64,000 bases of DNA from Heliomarina sp018223035. Its GTDB lineage: Bacteria > Pseudomonadota > Alphaproteobacteria > Rhodobacterales > Rhodobacteraceae. The position numbers and the translations under genes are program-made. The stretch spans positions 168,146-232,145 of the forward strand of contig JAAEZD010000007.1 of assembly GCA_018223035.1 (NCBI GenBank), in the 5' to 3' direction. Shown here piece by piece: positions 1-7,905 of this stretch. Under the pieces are notes generated by a model. The model had not been told where the DNA came from. It did no database searches and saw only the letters and a list, made by a program, of their open reading frames with translations. The stretch's first letter is position 1; the number at the start of each line of letters is the position of its first letter.

Positions 1-31
1 ACGATGATCTATCGAAGCCGAAAGGTATAGT

Positions 32-1300
32 ATGGCAACGAATTCAGGCGGCGACAGCAAGAACACACTTTACTGTAGTTTTTGCGGCAAAAGCCAGCAC
101 GAGGTGCGCAAGCTGATTGCGGGTCCGACCGTGTTCATCTGTGATGAATGCGTCGAACTCTGCATGGACATCATCCGCGAAGAAACCAAGGCATCGGGGC
201 TCAAGTCCACCGACGGGGTCCCGACCCCGAAGGATATCTGCGATGTGCTCGATGATTACGTGATCGGTCAGGCGACGGCCAAGCGGGTCCTCTCCGTGGC
301 CGTTCACAACCACTACAAGCGACTGAACCATGCCCAGAAAGCGGGCAGCGATATCGAACTGGCAAAGTCCAACATTTTGCTGATTGGCCCGACGGGCTGT
401 GGCAAGACCCTGCTGGCGCAGACGCTGGCGCGGATTCTGGACGTGCCGTTCACCATGGCGGACGCAACTACGCTTACCGAAGCCGGATACGTGGGTGAAG
501 ATGTCGAGAACATCATTCTCAAGCTGCTTCAGTCGAGCGAATACAATGTCGAACGCGCGCAGCGCGGCATCGTCTATATCGACGAGGTCGACAAGATCAC
601 CCGCAAGTCCGAAAACCCTTCGATTACCCGCGACGTTTCGGGCGAGGGCGTACAGCAGGCGTTGCTCAAGCTGATGGAGGGCACCGTGGCTTCCGTGCCA
701 CCGCAGGGCGGCCGCAAGCATCCACAGCAGGAGTTCCTGCAGGTGGACACCACGAACATCCTGTTCATCTGCGGCGGCGCCTTTGCCGGACTGGACAAGA
801 TCATCGCTCAGCGTGGCAAAGGAAGCGCAATGGGCTTTGGTGCCGATGTGCGTGATAATGACGACCGTGGCGTTGGCGAAGTGTTCAAGGACCTCGAACC
901 CGAAGATCTGCTCAAATTCGGCCTGATCCCGGAATTCGTTGGTCGTCTGCCGGTTCTCGCGACGCTCGAAGATCTGGATGAAGATGCGCTTGTCACGATC
1001 CTGACCCAGCCCAAGAACGCGCTGGTAAAGCAGTACCAGCGTCTATTCGAACTGGAAGATACCGAGCTGACCTTTACCGACGATGCGCTGACCGCCATCG
1101 CCAAGCGTGCCATCGAACGCAAAACCGGCGCACGTGGGCTTCGCTCGATCCTCGAGGACATCCTGCTCGATACCATGTTCGACCTTCCCGGGCTCGACAG
1201 CGTGACCGAGGTGGTTGTCAACGAAGAGGCCGTCACATCCGACGCCGCACCGTTGATGATCCACGCGGACACCGAGAAAGACTCGGCCTCGGCGGGTTAA
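32..1300 (+). CDS. clpX: ATP-dependent Clp protease ATP-binding subunit ClpX
   Basis: AAA+ unfoldase that recognises tagged or native substrates and feeds them to the ClpP peptidase in the cytoplasm. The 422-aa protein has the usual family length. The N-terminal zinc-binding domain has Cys15, Cys18, Cys37 and Cys40. Walker A is GPTGCGKT (119-126), Walker B is VYIDEVD (about 181-187), the GYVGED pore loop is near 152, and an RKH pore-2 loop follows near 228. The start ATG has a GAAAGG sequence upstream. clpP usually lies directly upstream in this group and would be just outside the window. Identification is essentially certain. Confidence 0.98.
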   Translation: MATNSGGDSKNTLYCSFCGKSQHEVRKLIAGPTVFICDECVELCMDIIREETKASGLKSTDGVPTPKDICDVLDDYVIGQATAKRVLSVAVHNHYKRLNHAQKAGSDIELAKSNILLIGPTGCGKTLLAQTLARILDVPFTMADATTLTEAGYVGEDVENIILKLLQSSEYNVERAQRGIVYIDEVDKITRKSENPSITRDVSGEGVQQALLKLMEGTVASVPPQGGRKHPQQEFLQVDTTNILFICGGAFAGLDKIIAQRGKGSAMGFGADVRDNDDRGVGEVFKDLEPEDLLKFGLIPEFVGRLPVLATLEDLDEDALVTILTQPKNALVKQYQRLFELEDTELTFTDDALTAIAKRAIERKTGARGLRSILEDILLDTMFDLPGLDSVTEVVVNEEAVTSDAAPLMIHADTEKDSASAG

Positions 1301-1303
1301 GAA

Positions 1304-1672
1304 ATGTCCATCCGGCGGATACATTCTGGCGGCGCATTTGAATCCAAAGTTGGATATTGCAGGGCCGTCGTCGCTGGCGGCCTTGTTCATGTCGCGGGCA
1401 CGGTGGGGCAGGGCGATGACGTCGTTGCCCAGTGTCGCGATGCTCTGAACATCATTGACCGCGCCCTGACCGAAGCGGGTGCTTCTTTTGCCGACGTGCT
1501 GCGTGTCACATACATGTTGCCGGATCGCGAAGAATTCGAACCCTGCTGGCCCGTGCTGCGCGAAGTATTCGGAGATAATCCGCCCGTGGCGACCATGATC
1601 GAATGCGGGTTGATCGATCCGAAATACCGGATCGAAATCGAGGTGACCGCGCTTTTGCCGGGGGAAAGCTAG
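1304..1672 (+). CDS. RidA/YjgF/UK114 family protein
   Basis: A 122-aa protein of the RidA family, small trimeric proteins that in the best-studied cases hydrolyse reactive enamines/imines. Visible family signatures are the N-terminal YCRAVVAGGLVHVAGTVG strand pair, the VLRVTYML segment, and the C-terminal YRIEIEVTALLP strand. The arginine of that strand aligns with the catalytic Arg of RidA. It starts four bases after the clpX stop, so it may be co-transcribed with clpX. The sequence is diverged from canonical RidA, so deaminase activity is inferred only. Confidence 0.85.
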   Translation: MSIRRIHSGGAFESKVGYCRAVVAGGLVHVAGTVGQGDDVVAQCRDALNIIDRALTEAGASFADVLRVTYMLPDREEFEPCWPVLREVFGDNPPVATMIECGLIDPKYRIEIEVTALLPGES

Positions 1673-1840
1673 GCTGCTTTTGCGAGTCGAAAACGAGAGC
1701 AGCAACGAAGCTTTAACGTTCGCTTACCTTGCTTGGGCCAAGCCTTGCCACAGGGTGCGTCCTCTTGGCTGGAACGGGGCTATTCTCTGGACCTCGGCGG
1801 TAAATTGAGCCATATCACGGAAAGACCTACGGAGATGCCT

Positions 1841-2224
1841 ATGGGAATCCTGAATACTTTGCTGCGGGCCGTGACCTGGTGGAACGGACAGACACTCAAC
1901 ACCCAGATCTTTACCTGGCGCAAGGGCGTCAAGGTGGGCGAAGATTCGCAGGGGAACGTGTTCTACCGTAACGTCGACGACACCAAGCGCTGGGTCATCT
2001 TCAATGGTGAGATCGAAGCCAGCCGGGTTGATCCGGACTGGCATGGATGGCTGCACCGGACGTGGAAGCAGCCACCGACCGACAAACCCCTTGTTCACAA
2101 GGTCTGGGAAAAGCCGCACCAGGAAAACCTGACTGGCACGGATTTGGCCTATGCGCCTGCTGGTTCGATCCGCCGCATGAACCCGGTAGAGCGCAAGGAC
2201 TACGAGGCCTGGAGCCCCGAATAA
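1841..2224 (+). CDS. NADH:ubiquinone oxidoreductase subunit NDUFA12 family
   Basis: A 127-aa homologue of the complex I accessory subunit NDUFA12 (B17.2), which alphaproteobacteria share with mitochondria. Typical segments are the N-terminal LLRAVTWWNGQTLNTQIFTW region, the YRNVDDTKRWVIFNGEIEAS core and the WHGWLH motif followed by a proline-rich tail. The reading frame is open further upstream, but ATG at 1841 has a GGAG Shine-Dalgarno six bases before it, while the ATG at 1835 abuts that motif. It lies directly upstream of mlaD, an arrangement common in Rhodobacteraceae. Confidence 0.93.
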   Translation: MGILNTLLRAVTWWNGQTLNTQIFTWRKGVKVGEDSQGNVFYRNVDDTKRWVIFNGEIEASRVDPDWHGWLHRTWKQPPTDKPLVHKVWEKPHQENLTGTDLAYAPAGSIRRMNPVERKDYEAWSPE

Positions 2225-2243
2225 CGCCCTGACGGAGCATAAC

Positions 2244-2705
2244 ATGGCAAGCTACAACATTACCGAAGTCGTGACGGGCGGCGTCGTTCTCGCGGCTGCT
2301 GCCGCATTCGCGCTTTATGCGACCCAGACAACCGGTCTTGGTACGTCCACTTCCGGCTATGATCTCACCGCTTCGTTCCGTTCGCTCGAAGGCGTTTCGG
2401 TCGGAACCGATGTGCGTCTTGCCGGGGTAAAGATCGGAGCCGTGTCCGGCGTCGAACTGGATACGCAGACCTACCGCGCCGTGACGACCATCTCTGTGCG
2501 GGAAGGTATTGAAATCCCCGATGACAGTGCGGCCATTGTTGCCTCAGAGGGGCTGCTGGGCGGCAATTTCGTCGAGATCAATCCGGGCGGTTCGCTCGAC
2601 TATTTCGCGCCGGGCGATGAAATTGAGGATACTCAGGGTGCTGTAAGCCTGATCTCGCTGCTCGTGCAGTTCGTTGCCGGCAGCGGAGGGGATTCGGAAG
2701 AGTGA
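2244..2705 (+). CDS. mlaD: Outer-membrane lipid asymmetry protein MlaD (MCE domain)
   Basis: A 153-aa periplasmic, inner-membrane-anchored lipid-binding protein of the Mla retrograde phospholipid transport system. One N-terminal transmembrane helix (about residues 8-26) precedes a single MCE domain containing FRSLEGVSVGTDVRLAGVKIG and the GLLGGNFVEINPGG segment. Length fits MlaD rather than longer MCE paralogues. The stop codon overlaps the GTG start of the next gene, so the two are translationally coupled. The other mla genes are not in this window. Confidence 0.93.
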   Translation: MASYNITEVVTGGVVLAAAAAFALYATQTTGLGTSTSGYDLTASFRSLEGVSVGTDVRLAGVKIGAVSGVELDTQTYRAVTTISVREGIEIPDDSAAIVASEGLLGGNFVEINPGGSLDYFAPGDEIEDTQGAVSLISLLVQFVAGSGGDSEE

Positions 2706-3073
2706 TCCGACTTATCGCCGCTGCGCTTCTGGCATTTGTGCTGCCGGGCGAGGCCCATCTTCAGGATCGGGTTCAGGTCACCTCGGGGCAAGGGGCCGTA
2801 CTGCGCGGGCTGGACAAGGTGAATGGCCAGACGGTCGATGTCGAAATATATTCCGGAGGCGGTCGCGCCGTTTTCGGTATGGAAGTCGAGCTTTCCGATT
2901 GTCGCTACCCGACGGATAACCCGACCGGCGATGCCTATGCCTATCTGACGATCCACGAGCCCGAAAAAGCCAGCGTCGCGTTTCGGGGCTGGATGATTGC
3001 CTCTGCCCCGGCGCTGAATGCGCTGGATCACAGCCGTTACGACATCTGGGTATTGCGCTGTATCACGTCCTGA
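2702..3073 (+). CDS. DUF2155 domain-containing secreted protein
   Basis: A 123-aa exported protein of the alphaproteobacterial DUF2155 family (function unknown). An N-terminal signal peptide ends around FVLPGEAHLQ. The body has the family pattern AVLRGLDKVNGQTVDVEI, two cysteines (SDCRY and LRCITS) that could form a disulfide, and the FRGWMIASAPALNALDHSRYDIWVL tail in two segments. It starts with GTG overlapping the mlaD stop. Its last 37 bases overlap the 3' end of the convergent aat gene. Confidence 0.9.
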   Translation: MIRLIAAALLAFVLPGEAHLQDRVQVTSGQGAVLRGLDKVNGQTVDVEIYSGGGRAVFGMEVELSDCRYPTDNPTGDAYAYLTIHEPEKASVAFRGWMIASAPALNALDHSRYDIWVLRCITS

Positions 3074-3669
3074 GCTGACGGAATTTTGGGGGCGGTGAAA
3101 TCCGCCTCGCGGCGCACAGCGTCTCTTAGCATCCGGTGATAGGCGGCGCGGCTGATTTCCTGCCCCCCAAGCGATGCGAGATGCGCGGTGCTGAACTGGG
3201 TATCGAACAGCGTGAACCCCCCCTCGCGCAGCCGGTCCACGAGATAGGCAAGCGCGATCTTGGAGGCATCTGTGCGACGGGAAAACATGCTTTCGCCAAA
3301 GAAGGCCGATCCAAGCACCACCCCGTATACGCCGCCGACAAGCTCCTGATCTTCCCAGACTTCAAGGGAATGCGCGTGGTTGTTGCGGTGAAGGGTGAGG
3401 TATTGCTCTCGGATGTCGGCATTTATCCAGGTTTCGGCCCGATCCGCGCAGCCATCGACCACCCCGGCGAAATCCTCATCCGTCGATATCCGAAAAGGGG
3501 TGCGGCGCATCTTGCGTGCGAGCGAACGGGAAATCCGGAAGCCGTCAAGCGGGATGATGCCGCGACGCTTGGGGTCGACCCAGAAGACGTCGGTATCTTC
3601 CCTATGCTCGGCCATGGGGAAGATACCAATGGAATAGCCTTCAAGAAGAAGTTCCGGAGTCAGTCTCAT
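3037..3669 (-). CDS. aat: Leucyl/phenylalanyl-tRNA--protein transferase
   Basis: A 210-aa enzyme that attaches Leu or Phe from charged tRNA to N-terminal Arg/Lys of proteins, creating N-degrons for ClpS/ClpAP. Family signatures are YSIGIFPMAE near the N-terminus, WVDPKRRGIIPL, and the GGVYGVVLGSAFFGESMFSR core followed by DASKIAL. It sits 45 bases downstream of accC on the same strand, so it is probably the last gene of an accB-accC-aat transcript. Its 3' end overlaps DUF2155 in antisense. Confidence 0.96.
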   Translation of the reverse strand: MRLTPELLLEGYSIGIFPMAEHREDTDVFWVDPKRRGIIPLDGFRISRSLARKMRRTPFRISTDEDFAGVVDGCADRAETWINADIREQYLTLHRNNHAHSLEVWEDQELVGGVYGVVLGSAFFGESMFSRRTDASKIALAYLVDRLREGGFTLFDTQFSTAHLASLGGQEISRAAYHRMLRDAVRREADFTAPKIPSAQDVIQRNTQMS

Positions 3670-3714
3670 GGTTGGACAGGTACCAGATGCAGCCCAAGAC
3701 GGGTGATATCGTGT

Positions 3715-5067
3715 TTACCCGTCGGCGAGTTTCGTCTCCAGCCAATGTTCCAGCCAGTGGATGTTGTAGCTGCCTTTATGGATGTCTGCATCCTCGAGAA
3801 GGGCGTTGAACAGCGGGATAGTCGTGTCGACGCCATCCACGATAAGTTCGGACAGGGCACGATTCAGACGGGCCAGCGCCTCGGGACGGTCGCGACCATG
3901 CACGATCAGCTTGCCGATCAGGCTATCGTAATAGGGTGGGATCGAATATCCATCGTAGAGCGCTGAATCGATCCGTACCCCAAGGCCACCCGGCGAGTGA
4001 TACTGGGTGATCTTGCCCGGGCAGGGCGAAAAGTTCGGAAGCCGCTCTGCGTTGATGCGCACTTCGATCGCATGGCCGTTGATCTTGAGATCGTCCTGCG
4101 TGAAGGACATCGGCAGTCCGGCGGCCACGCGGATCTGTTCGCGTACAAGGTCGACCCCAAAGATCGCCTCTGTCACCGGGTGTTCGACCTGAAGCCGGGT
4201 ATTCATTTCGATGAAGTAGAATTCACCGTTCTCATAGAGGAATTCGATTGTACCCGCGCCGGCATAGTTGATTTTGGCCACCGCATCGGCGCAGACCTTG
4301 CCGATGCGCGCGCGTTCTTCGGCGGTGATGGTCGGGCCGGGTGCCTCTTCGAAAACCTTTTGGTGACGGCGCTGCAGCGAACAGTCACGTTCGCCAAGGT
4401 GCACAGCCTTGCCCCTGCCGTCGCCGAACACCTGAATTTCGATGTGGCGCGGTGTCGTCAGGTATTTCTCGATGTAAACTTCGTCATTGCCGAAGTTCGA
4501 TTTGCCTTCGGCGCGGGCGGTCTGAAAGGCGCGTTCCATGTCAGCGGCGCTTTGTGCCACTTTCATGCCCTTACCACCGCCACCGGCTGTCGCCTTGATG
4601 ATGACCGGATAGCCTATTTCGTCGCCGATCTTCTTGGCGGTCGCAAGATCGGGGACGCCGCCCTCACTGCCGGGTACGCAAGGCACGCCGAGCGCCTTCA
4701 TCGTGTCCTTGGCGGTGATCTTGTCGCCCATGATGCGGATATGCTCGGCGGTCGGGCCGATAAAAGCGATGTCGTGGTCTTCGACGATCTGCACGAAATT
4801 GGCGTTTTCGGAGAGAAACCCATAGCCGGGGTGGATTGCCTGAGCGCCGGTGATTTCGCAGGCCGACATGATCGCCGGGATCGAGAGATAGCTTTGCGGG
4901 CTGGGCGGGGGGCCGATGCAGATCGATTCATCGGCCATGCGCACATGCATCGCGTCGCTGTCGGCAGTCGAATGCACCGCGACGGTGGCAATCCCCATTT
5001 CGCGGGCGGCACGTACTACGCGAAGGGCAATTTCCCCGCGGTTGGCAATCAGGATTTTGTCAAACAT
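3715..5067 (-). CDS. accC: Acetyl-CoA carboxylase, biotin carboxylase subunit
   Basis: A 450-aa ATP-grasp enzyme that carboxylates the biotin on AccB, the first half-reaction of malonyl-CoA synthesis. The start MFDKILIANRGEIALRVVRA is diagnostic. Lys116 (MGDK) and Lys159 precede the ATP-binding glycine loop AGGGGKGMK (161-169). The RDCSLQRRHQK and EMNTRLQVEHPVTE active-site segments are intact. It starts nine bases after the accB stop, a classical accBC pair. The long plus-strand frame opposite is a compositional shadow. Confidence 0.98.
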   Translation of the reverse strand: MFDKILIANRGEIALRVVRAAREMGIATVAVHSTADSDAMHVRMADESICIGPPPSPQSYLSIPAIMSACEITGAQAIHPGYGFLSENANFVQIVEDHDIAFIGPTAEHIRIMGDKITAKDTMKALGVPCVPGSEGGVPDLATAKKIGDEIGYPVIIKATAGGGGKGMKVAQSAADMERAFQTARAEGKSNFGNDEVYIEKYLTTPRHIEIQVFGDGRGKAVHLGERDCSLQRRHQKVFEEAPGPTITAEERARIGKVCADAVAKINYAGAGTIEFLYENGEFYFIEMNTRLQVEHPVTEAIFGVDLVREQIRVAAGLPMSFTQDDLKINGHAIEVRINAERLPNFSPCPGKITQYHSPGGLGVRIDSALYDGYSIPPYYDSLIGKLIVHGRDRPEALARLNRALSELIVDGVDTTIPLFNALLEDADIHKGSYNIHWLEHWLETKLADG

Positions 5068-5076
5068 CTGAATGCC

Positions 5077-5577
5077 TTATTCAATAATCACAAGGGGGGT
5101 TCCATATTCGATCGCGGCGCCGTCCTCGACGAGGATGCGCTTGATCGTACCGGCGCGGGGCGCGGGGATATGATTCATCGTCTTCATGGCTTCGACGATC
5201 AGCAGGGTGTCGCCTTCGGAAACGCTTGCGCCGACGCTGATGAATGCAGGCGCACCGGGTTCGGGCTGCATGTAGACCGTGCCGACCATGGGCGAGGTTA
5301 CCGCGCCCGGATGGCTTGCGGGATCTTCGCTTGCTTCGGGGGCGGCAGGAGCTGCAGCCGGTGCAGCAGCGGATGCGCTGGACGGAACCGCGATGGGTGC
5401 CGGCGCAGGAGCGGCGACGGCGGCGGGAGCCGGTTGCATACGGCTGACGCGCACGTTCAGAGCATCGTCTTCGCCGTATTCGCGTTTTACTTGTAGCTCG
5501 GTCAGATCGTTTTCACGGAGCAATTCCGCGAGGGCTTTGATAAACGCCACATCCGAGTCGTGTTTCTGTTCTGTCAT
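5077..5577 (-). CDS. accB: Acetyl-CoA carboxylase biotin carboxyl carrier protein
   Basis: A 166-aa carrier protein. The N-terminal domain begins MTEQKHDSDVAFIKALAELL, an Ala/Pro-rich linker spans about residues 60-95, and the C-terminal biotinyl domain carries EAMKTMNHI with the biotinylated lysine. The frame is open to 5709, but the start at 5577 is preceded by GAGGAAACC, a good ribosome-binding site, and gives the family length. A putative promoter lies about 60 bases upstream. Confidence 0.96.
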   Translation of the reverse strand: MTEQKHDSDVAFIKALAELLRENDLTELQVKREYGEDDALNVRVSRMQPAPAAVAAPAPAPIAVPSSASAAAPAAAPAAPEASEDPASHPGAVTSPMVGTVYMQPEPGAPAFISVGASVSEGDTLLIVEAMKTMNHIPAPRAGTIKRILVEDGAAIEYGTPLVIIE

Positions 5578-5982
5578 GGTTTCCTCGACCGGTTCTGCAC
5601 GGCCTGTCTGGCGCGGGCCTTTCACTGATGCCCGCTTATAGGGCATGACCAAAGGGGTGAAAAGCGTCCTTGACCCGGAATAAGTTTGCGCAACCATGAA
5701 TTCGCGCATGTCAGAGCAGGGGGCGACCAGCCGGAAAAGGCCCGCTCGCGCCTGTAGCGCCGGGACAGTTCGGGCGAGAATTTCCTTGCGGGCGGGCGTG
5801 TTAACTATTCGTCCGGGTCGAGATCCGAGACATGCGTGTGACGGCCAAGGGAGTCAACCTGGGCGTCTTAAGTGGTCAATGTATTCTACCCGGGGCACCG
5901 TTCCTATGCGCGTGATAAAGGAAACGGGTGACGCCCGGGTCGCCATTCGGCCGCAATATGACAGAGAAATAGAAAAGATTCG
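5578..5982. other. Intergenic region upstream of accB
   Basis: About 400 bases without a convincing gene. The accB-proximal part holds the candidate promoter. The remainder (about 5700-5980) contains short open frames on both strands with no family resemblance, and I see no repeat, tRNA or clear terminator in it. Confidence 0.6.
5635..5663 (-). promoter_or_regulatory. Candidate sigma70 promoter of accBC-aat
   Basis: Read on the minus strand there is a TTTTCA -35-like hexamer, exactly 17 bases of spacer, and a TATAAG -10-like hexamer, about 60 bases before the accB start. Hexamer quality and spacing are good. There is no experimental support, so this is a prediction. Confidence 0.5.
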
Positions 5983-6219
5983 CTAGGTAAGTTCTTCGGC
6001 CTGCTGTTCCAGTATCTCCATGATTTTCCGCTGCATCGCGGTTGGAGGTGTGCTTTCCTCGCTGGAAGTGTCGCGCGAGCTGGCACTGTCGCTTTCTGAC
6101 TTGGCAGAAGCCTCGGTCACTTTCTTGTCGGAGTCCGGCGGTGGCGCGTCAGCCGGTAACCCTGCGGGATGGCCCGTAATCTGCGGGGCCACGATAGGAA
6201 CGCCATACGATATTTGCAT
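5983..6219 (-). CDS. Small hypothetical protein, Pro/Ser-rich
   Basis: A 78-aa protein of unknown function. It begins MQISYGVPIVAPQITG, continues through a low-complexity Pro, Ser, Glu and Asp-rich linker (about residues 22-60), and ends in a predicted short helix, MQRKIMEILEQQAEELT. GGAG lies seven bases before the ATG. There is no signal peptide or membrane segment. It may be a monocistronic gene between accB and the ABC transporter. The good ribosome-binding site and helix-forming tail favour a real gene; no family is recognised. Confidence 0.6.
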   Translation of the reverse strand: MQISYGVPIVAPQITGHPAGLPADAPPPDSDKKVTEASAKSESDSASSRDTSSEESTPPTAMQRKIMEILEQQAEELT

Positions 6220-6372
6220 TTCATTGCTCCATCATCAGTTTGGAGCCCTCACCCGTTTGTTACTTTGACCGCAGGGAGTTAACGAAACGAAAATGGCGCC
6301 CCGCCAGGGACGCCGAAATGAGATGGATTTGATTATTAATCGAACCTGCTGACACTGCAGGACTGACTAAAT

Positions 6373-7128
6373 TCAGATGGCGAGATATTCCTCGCGCAGT
6401 TCCTTGTTCTGAAGAACCTCGGCGGCGGAACCGTCGAAAACGACGCTGCCCGTGTCGAGGATAACGGATCGGTCAGCCAGTTCCAGCGCCCGCACGGCGT
6501 TCTGTTCGACGATCACCGTGGTGATACCGAGTTCCTTGATGGTGATGAGGGTTTTCTCGATTTCATCCACGATCACCGGGGCGAGACCTTCGTAGGGTTC
6601 GTCGAGAAGCAGGACCTTGATGTCGCGGCAAAGCGCCCGGGCAATTGCGAGCATCTGCTGTTCGCCGCCCGAAAGCGTGACACCTTCCTGTCGGCGACGT
6701 TCGCCCAGACGGGGAAACAGGTCATAGACCCGTTCGATCGACCAGCCGATAGGGGGGGCAATCTGCGCCAATTGCAGGTTTTCCTCGACCGTGAGACCAG
6801 GAATGATCCGGCGATCCTCGGGTACGAGACCTAGTCCGGCAGTGGCCGCCTGATAGCTGGACATGCTGTGCAGGGGCTGGTGGTCCAGCCAGATCTCGCC
6901 CTTTTTGATTTCCGGATCGCCAAGCCGGGCAATCGCCCGCAGCGTCGATGTCTTGCCTGCACCGTTACGGCCCAGAAGGGCGAGGATCTCGCCTTCGTGG
7001 ACGTTGAAGTTGACGCCTTGGACGATGTAGCTCTCGCCGTAATAGGCGTGCACGTCCCAGACCGAGAGAAAGGCGGGGGCGGTTTCTGCCTGATTGGCGT
7101 GTTTGGAAAAGTCCGGTTTGACGTTCAT
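6373..7128 (-). CDS. Branched-chain amino acid-type ABC transporter ATP-binding protein (LivF-like)
   Basis: A 251-aa ABC ATPase, one of two that power a HAAT-family importer. Walker A is GRNGAGKT, the signature is LSGGEQQMLAIARAL, Walker B is VLLLDEP followed by YEGLAP, and the switch histidine is replaced in the VIVEQN motif typical of LivF. The VPEDRRIIPGLTVEENL segment is also LivF-like. It is last in a five-gene minus-strand operon (binding protein, permease, permease, ATPase, ATPase), 12 bases after the LivG-like gene. The substrate is not determinable from sequence. Confidence 0.93.
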   Translation of the reverse strand: MNVKPDFSKHANQAETAPAFLSVWDVHAYYGESYIVQGVNFNVHEGEILALLGRNGAGKTSTLRAIARLGDPEIKKGEIWLDHQPLHSMSSYQAATAGLGLVPEDRRIIPGLTVEENLQLAQIAPPIGWSIERVYDLFPRLGERRRQEGVTLSGGEQQMLAIARALCRDIKVLLLDEPYEGLAPVIVDEIEKTLITIKELGITTVIVEQNAVRALELADRSVILDTGSVVFDGSAAEVLQNKELREEYLAI

Positions 7129-7140
7129 GAGGTCTTCTCC

Positions 7141-7896
7141 TTATGCGCTCTCGCCGAGGTAAGCTTCGCGTACCTTGGGGTGGCCCTTGATTTTTTCCGG
7201 TGTGTCTTCGACCAGCGGTGTGCCCTGCGCCAAAACGGTGATCCGCTGCGCGAGGCTGAAAACCACATGCATATCATGTTCAATGATGGCGATGGTAATG
7301 TCGCGTTCGGCACTGATCTGTTTGAGCAGGTCGATGGTGTTGTTGGTGTCTGCGCGCGCCATGCCCGCAGTCGGTTCGTCGAGCAAGAGGAGGCGCGGTT
7401 CCTGGCTGAGGCACATGCCGATTTCAAGCCGACGCTTGTCGCCGCGCGACATGGAGGCCGCGTGCATGTGCCGCTTGTCGGCCATGTTCATGTCGACCAG
7501 CATCTGTTCAGCCTTTTCCATCATGTCACGTTGTTTTGACATGGATGCCAGCGCATTCATCTCAAACGCCCCGTCACGCTTGGCAAAGCAAGGAATGAGC
7601 ATGTTTTCCATCACTGTCAGATCGCCAAAGATCTCGGGCGTCTGAAACACGCGGCTGATTCCCATCTGGTTGATCTCGTAGGGGGCGCGGCCCAGCACCG
7701 ACTGCCCGTCGAACATGACCGACCCGGTATCCGGGATCAGCTTGCCGACGAGGCAGTTGAGCAGGGTCGATTTACCTGCCCCGTTCGGGCCGATGATCGC
7801 GTGAACCGTGTTTTCCGCGACCGAGAGGTTGACGTTGCCAAGTGCCTGCAAACCGCCGAAGCGCTTGTTGACGTTCTTGATTTCAAGAATACCCAT
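7141..7896 (-). CDS. Branched-chain amino acid-type ABC transporter ATP-binding protein (LivG-like)
   Basis: A 251-aa ABC ATPase, partner of the LivF-like subunit. Walker A is GPNGAGKSTLLN. The signature is the variant MSRGDKRRLEIGMCL, close to those of LivG/UrtD-type subunits rather than LSGGQ. Walker B is LLLLDEPTAGM, followed by the IEHDMHVVF switch region. It lies nine bases after the permease stop in the same operon. Cytoplasmic, membrane-associated; energises uptake of an amino-acid-like or amide substrate. Confidence 0.93.
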   Translation of the reverse strand: MGILEIKNVNKRFGGLQALGNVNLSVAENTVHAIIGPNGAGKSTLLNCLVGKLIPDTGSVMFDGQSVLGRAPYEINQMGISRVFQTPEIFGDLTVMENMLIPCFAKRDGAFEMNALASMSKQRDMMEKAEQMLVDMNMADKRHMHAASMSRGDKRRLEIGMCLSQEPRLLLLDEPTAGMARADTNNTIDLLKQISAERDITIAIIEHDMHVVFSLAQRITVLAQGTPLVEDTPEKIKGHPKVREAYLGESA

Positions 7897-7905
7897 GATG
7901 CGCTC

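Noticed and set aside
3997..5496. 499-codon plus-strand open frame opposite accC/accB
   Set aside because: It lies wholly antisense to two well-identified genes and has no domain; long antisense frames are expected in GC-rich coding DNA.
5696..5986. 96-codon plus-strand frame between accB and the small Pro/Ser-rich gene
   Set aside because: Arg-rich, no ribosome-binding site or family; overlaps the accB promoter region.
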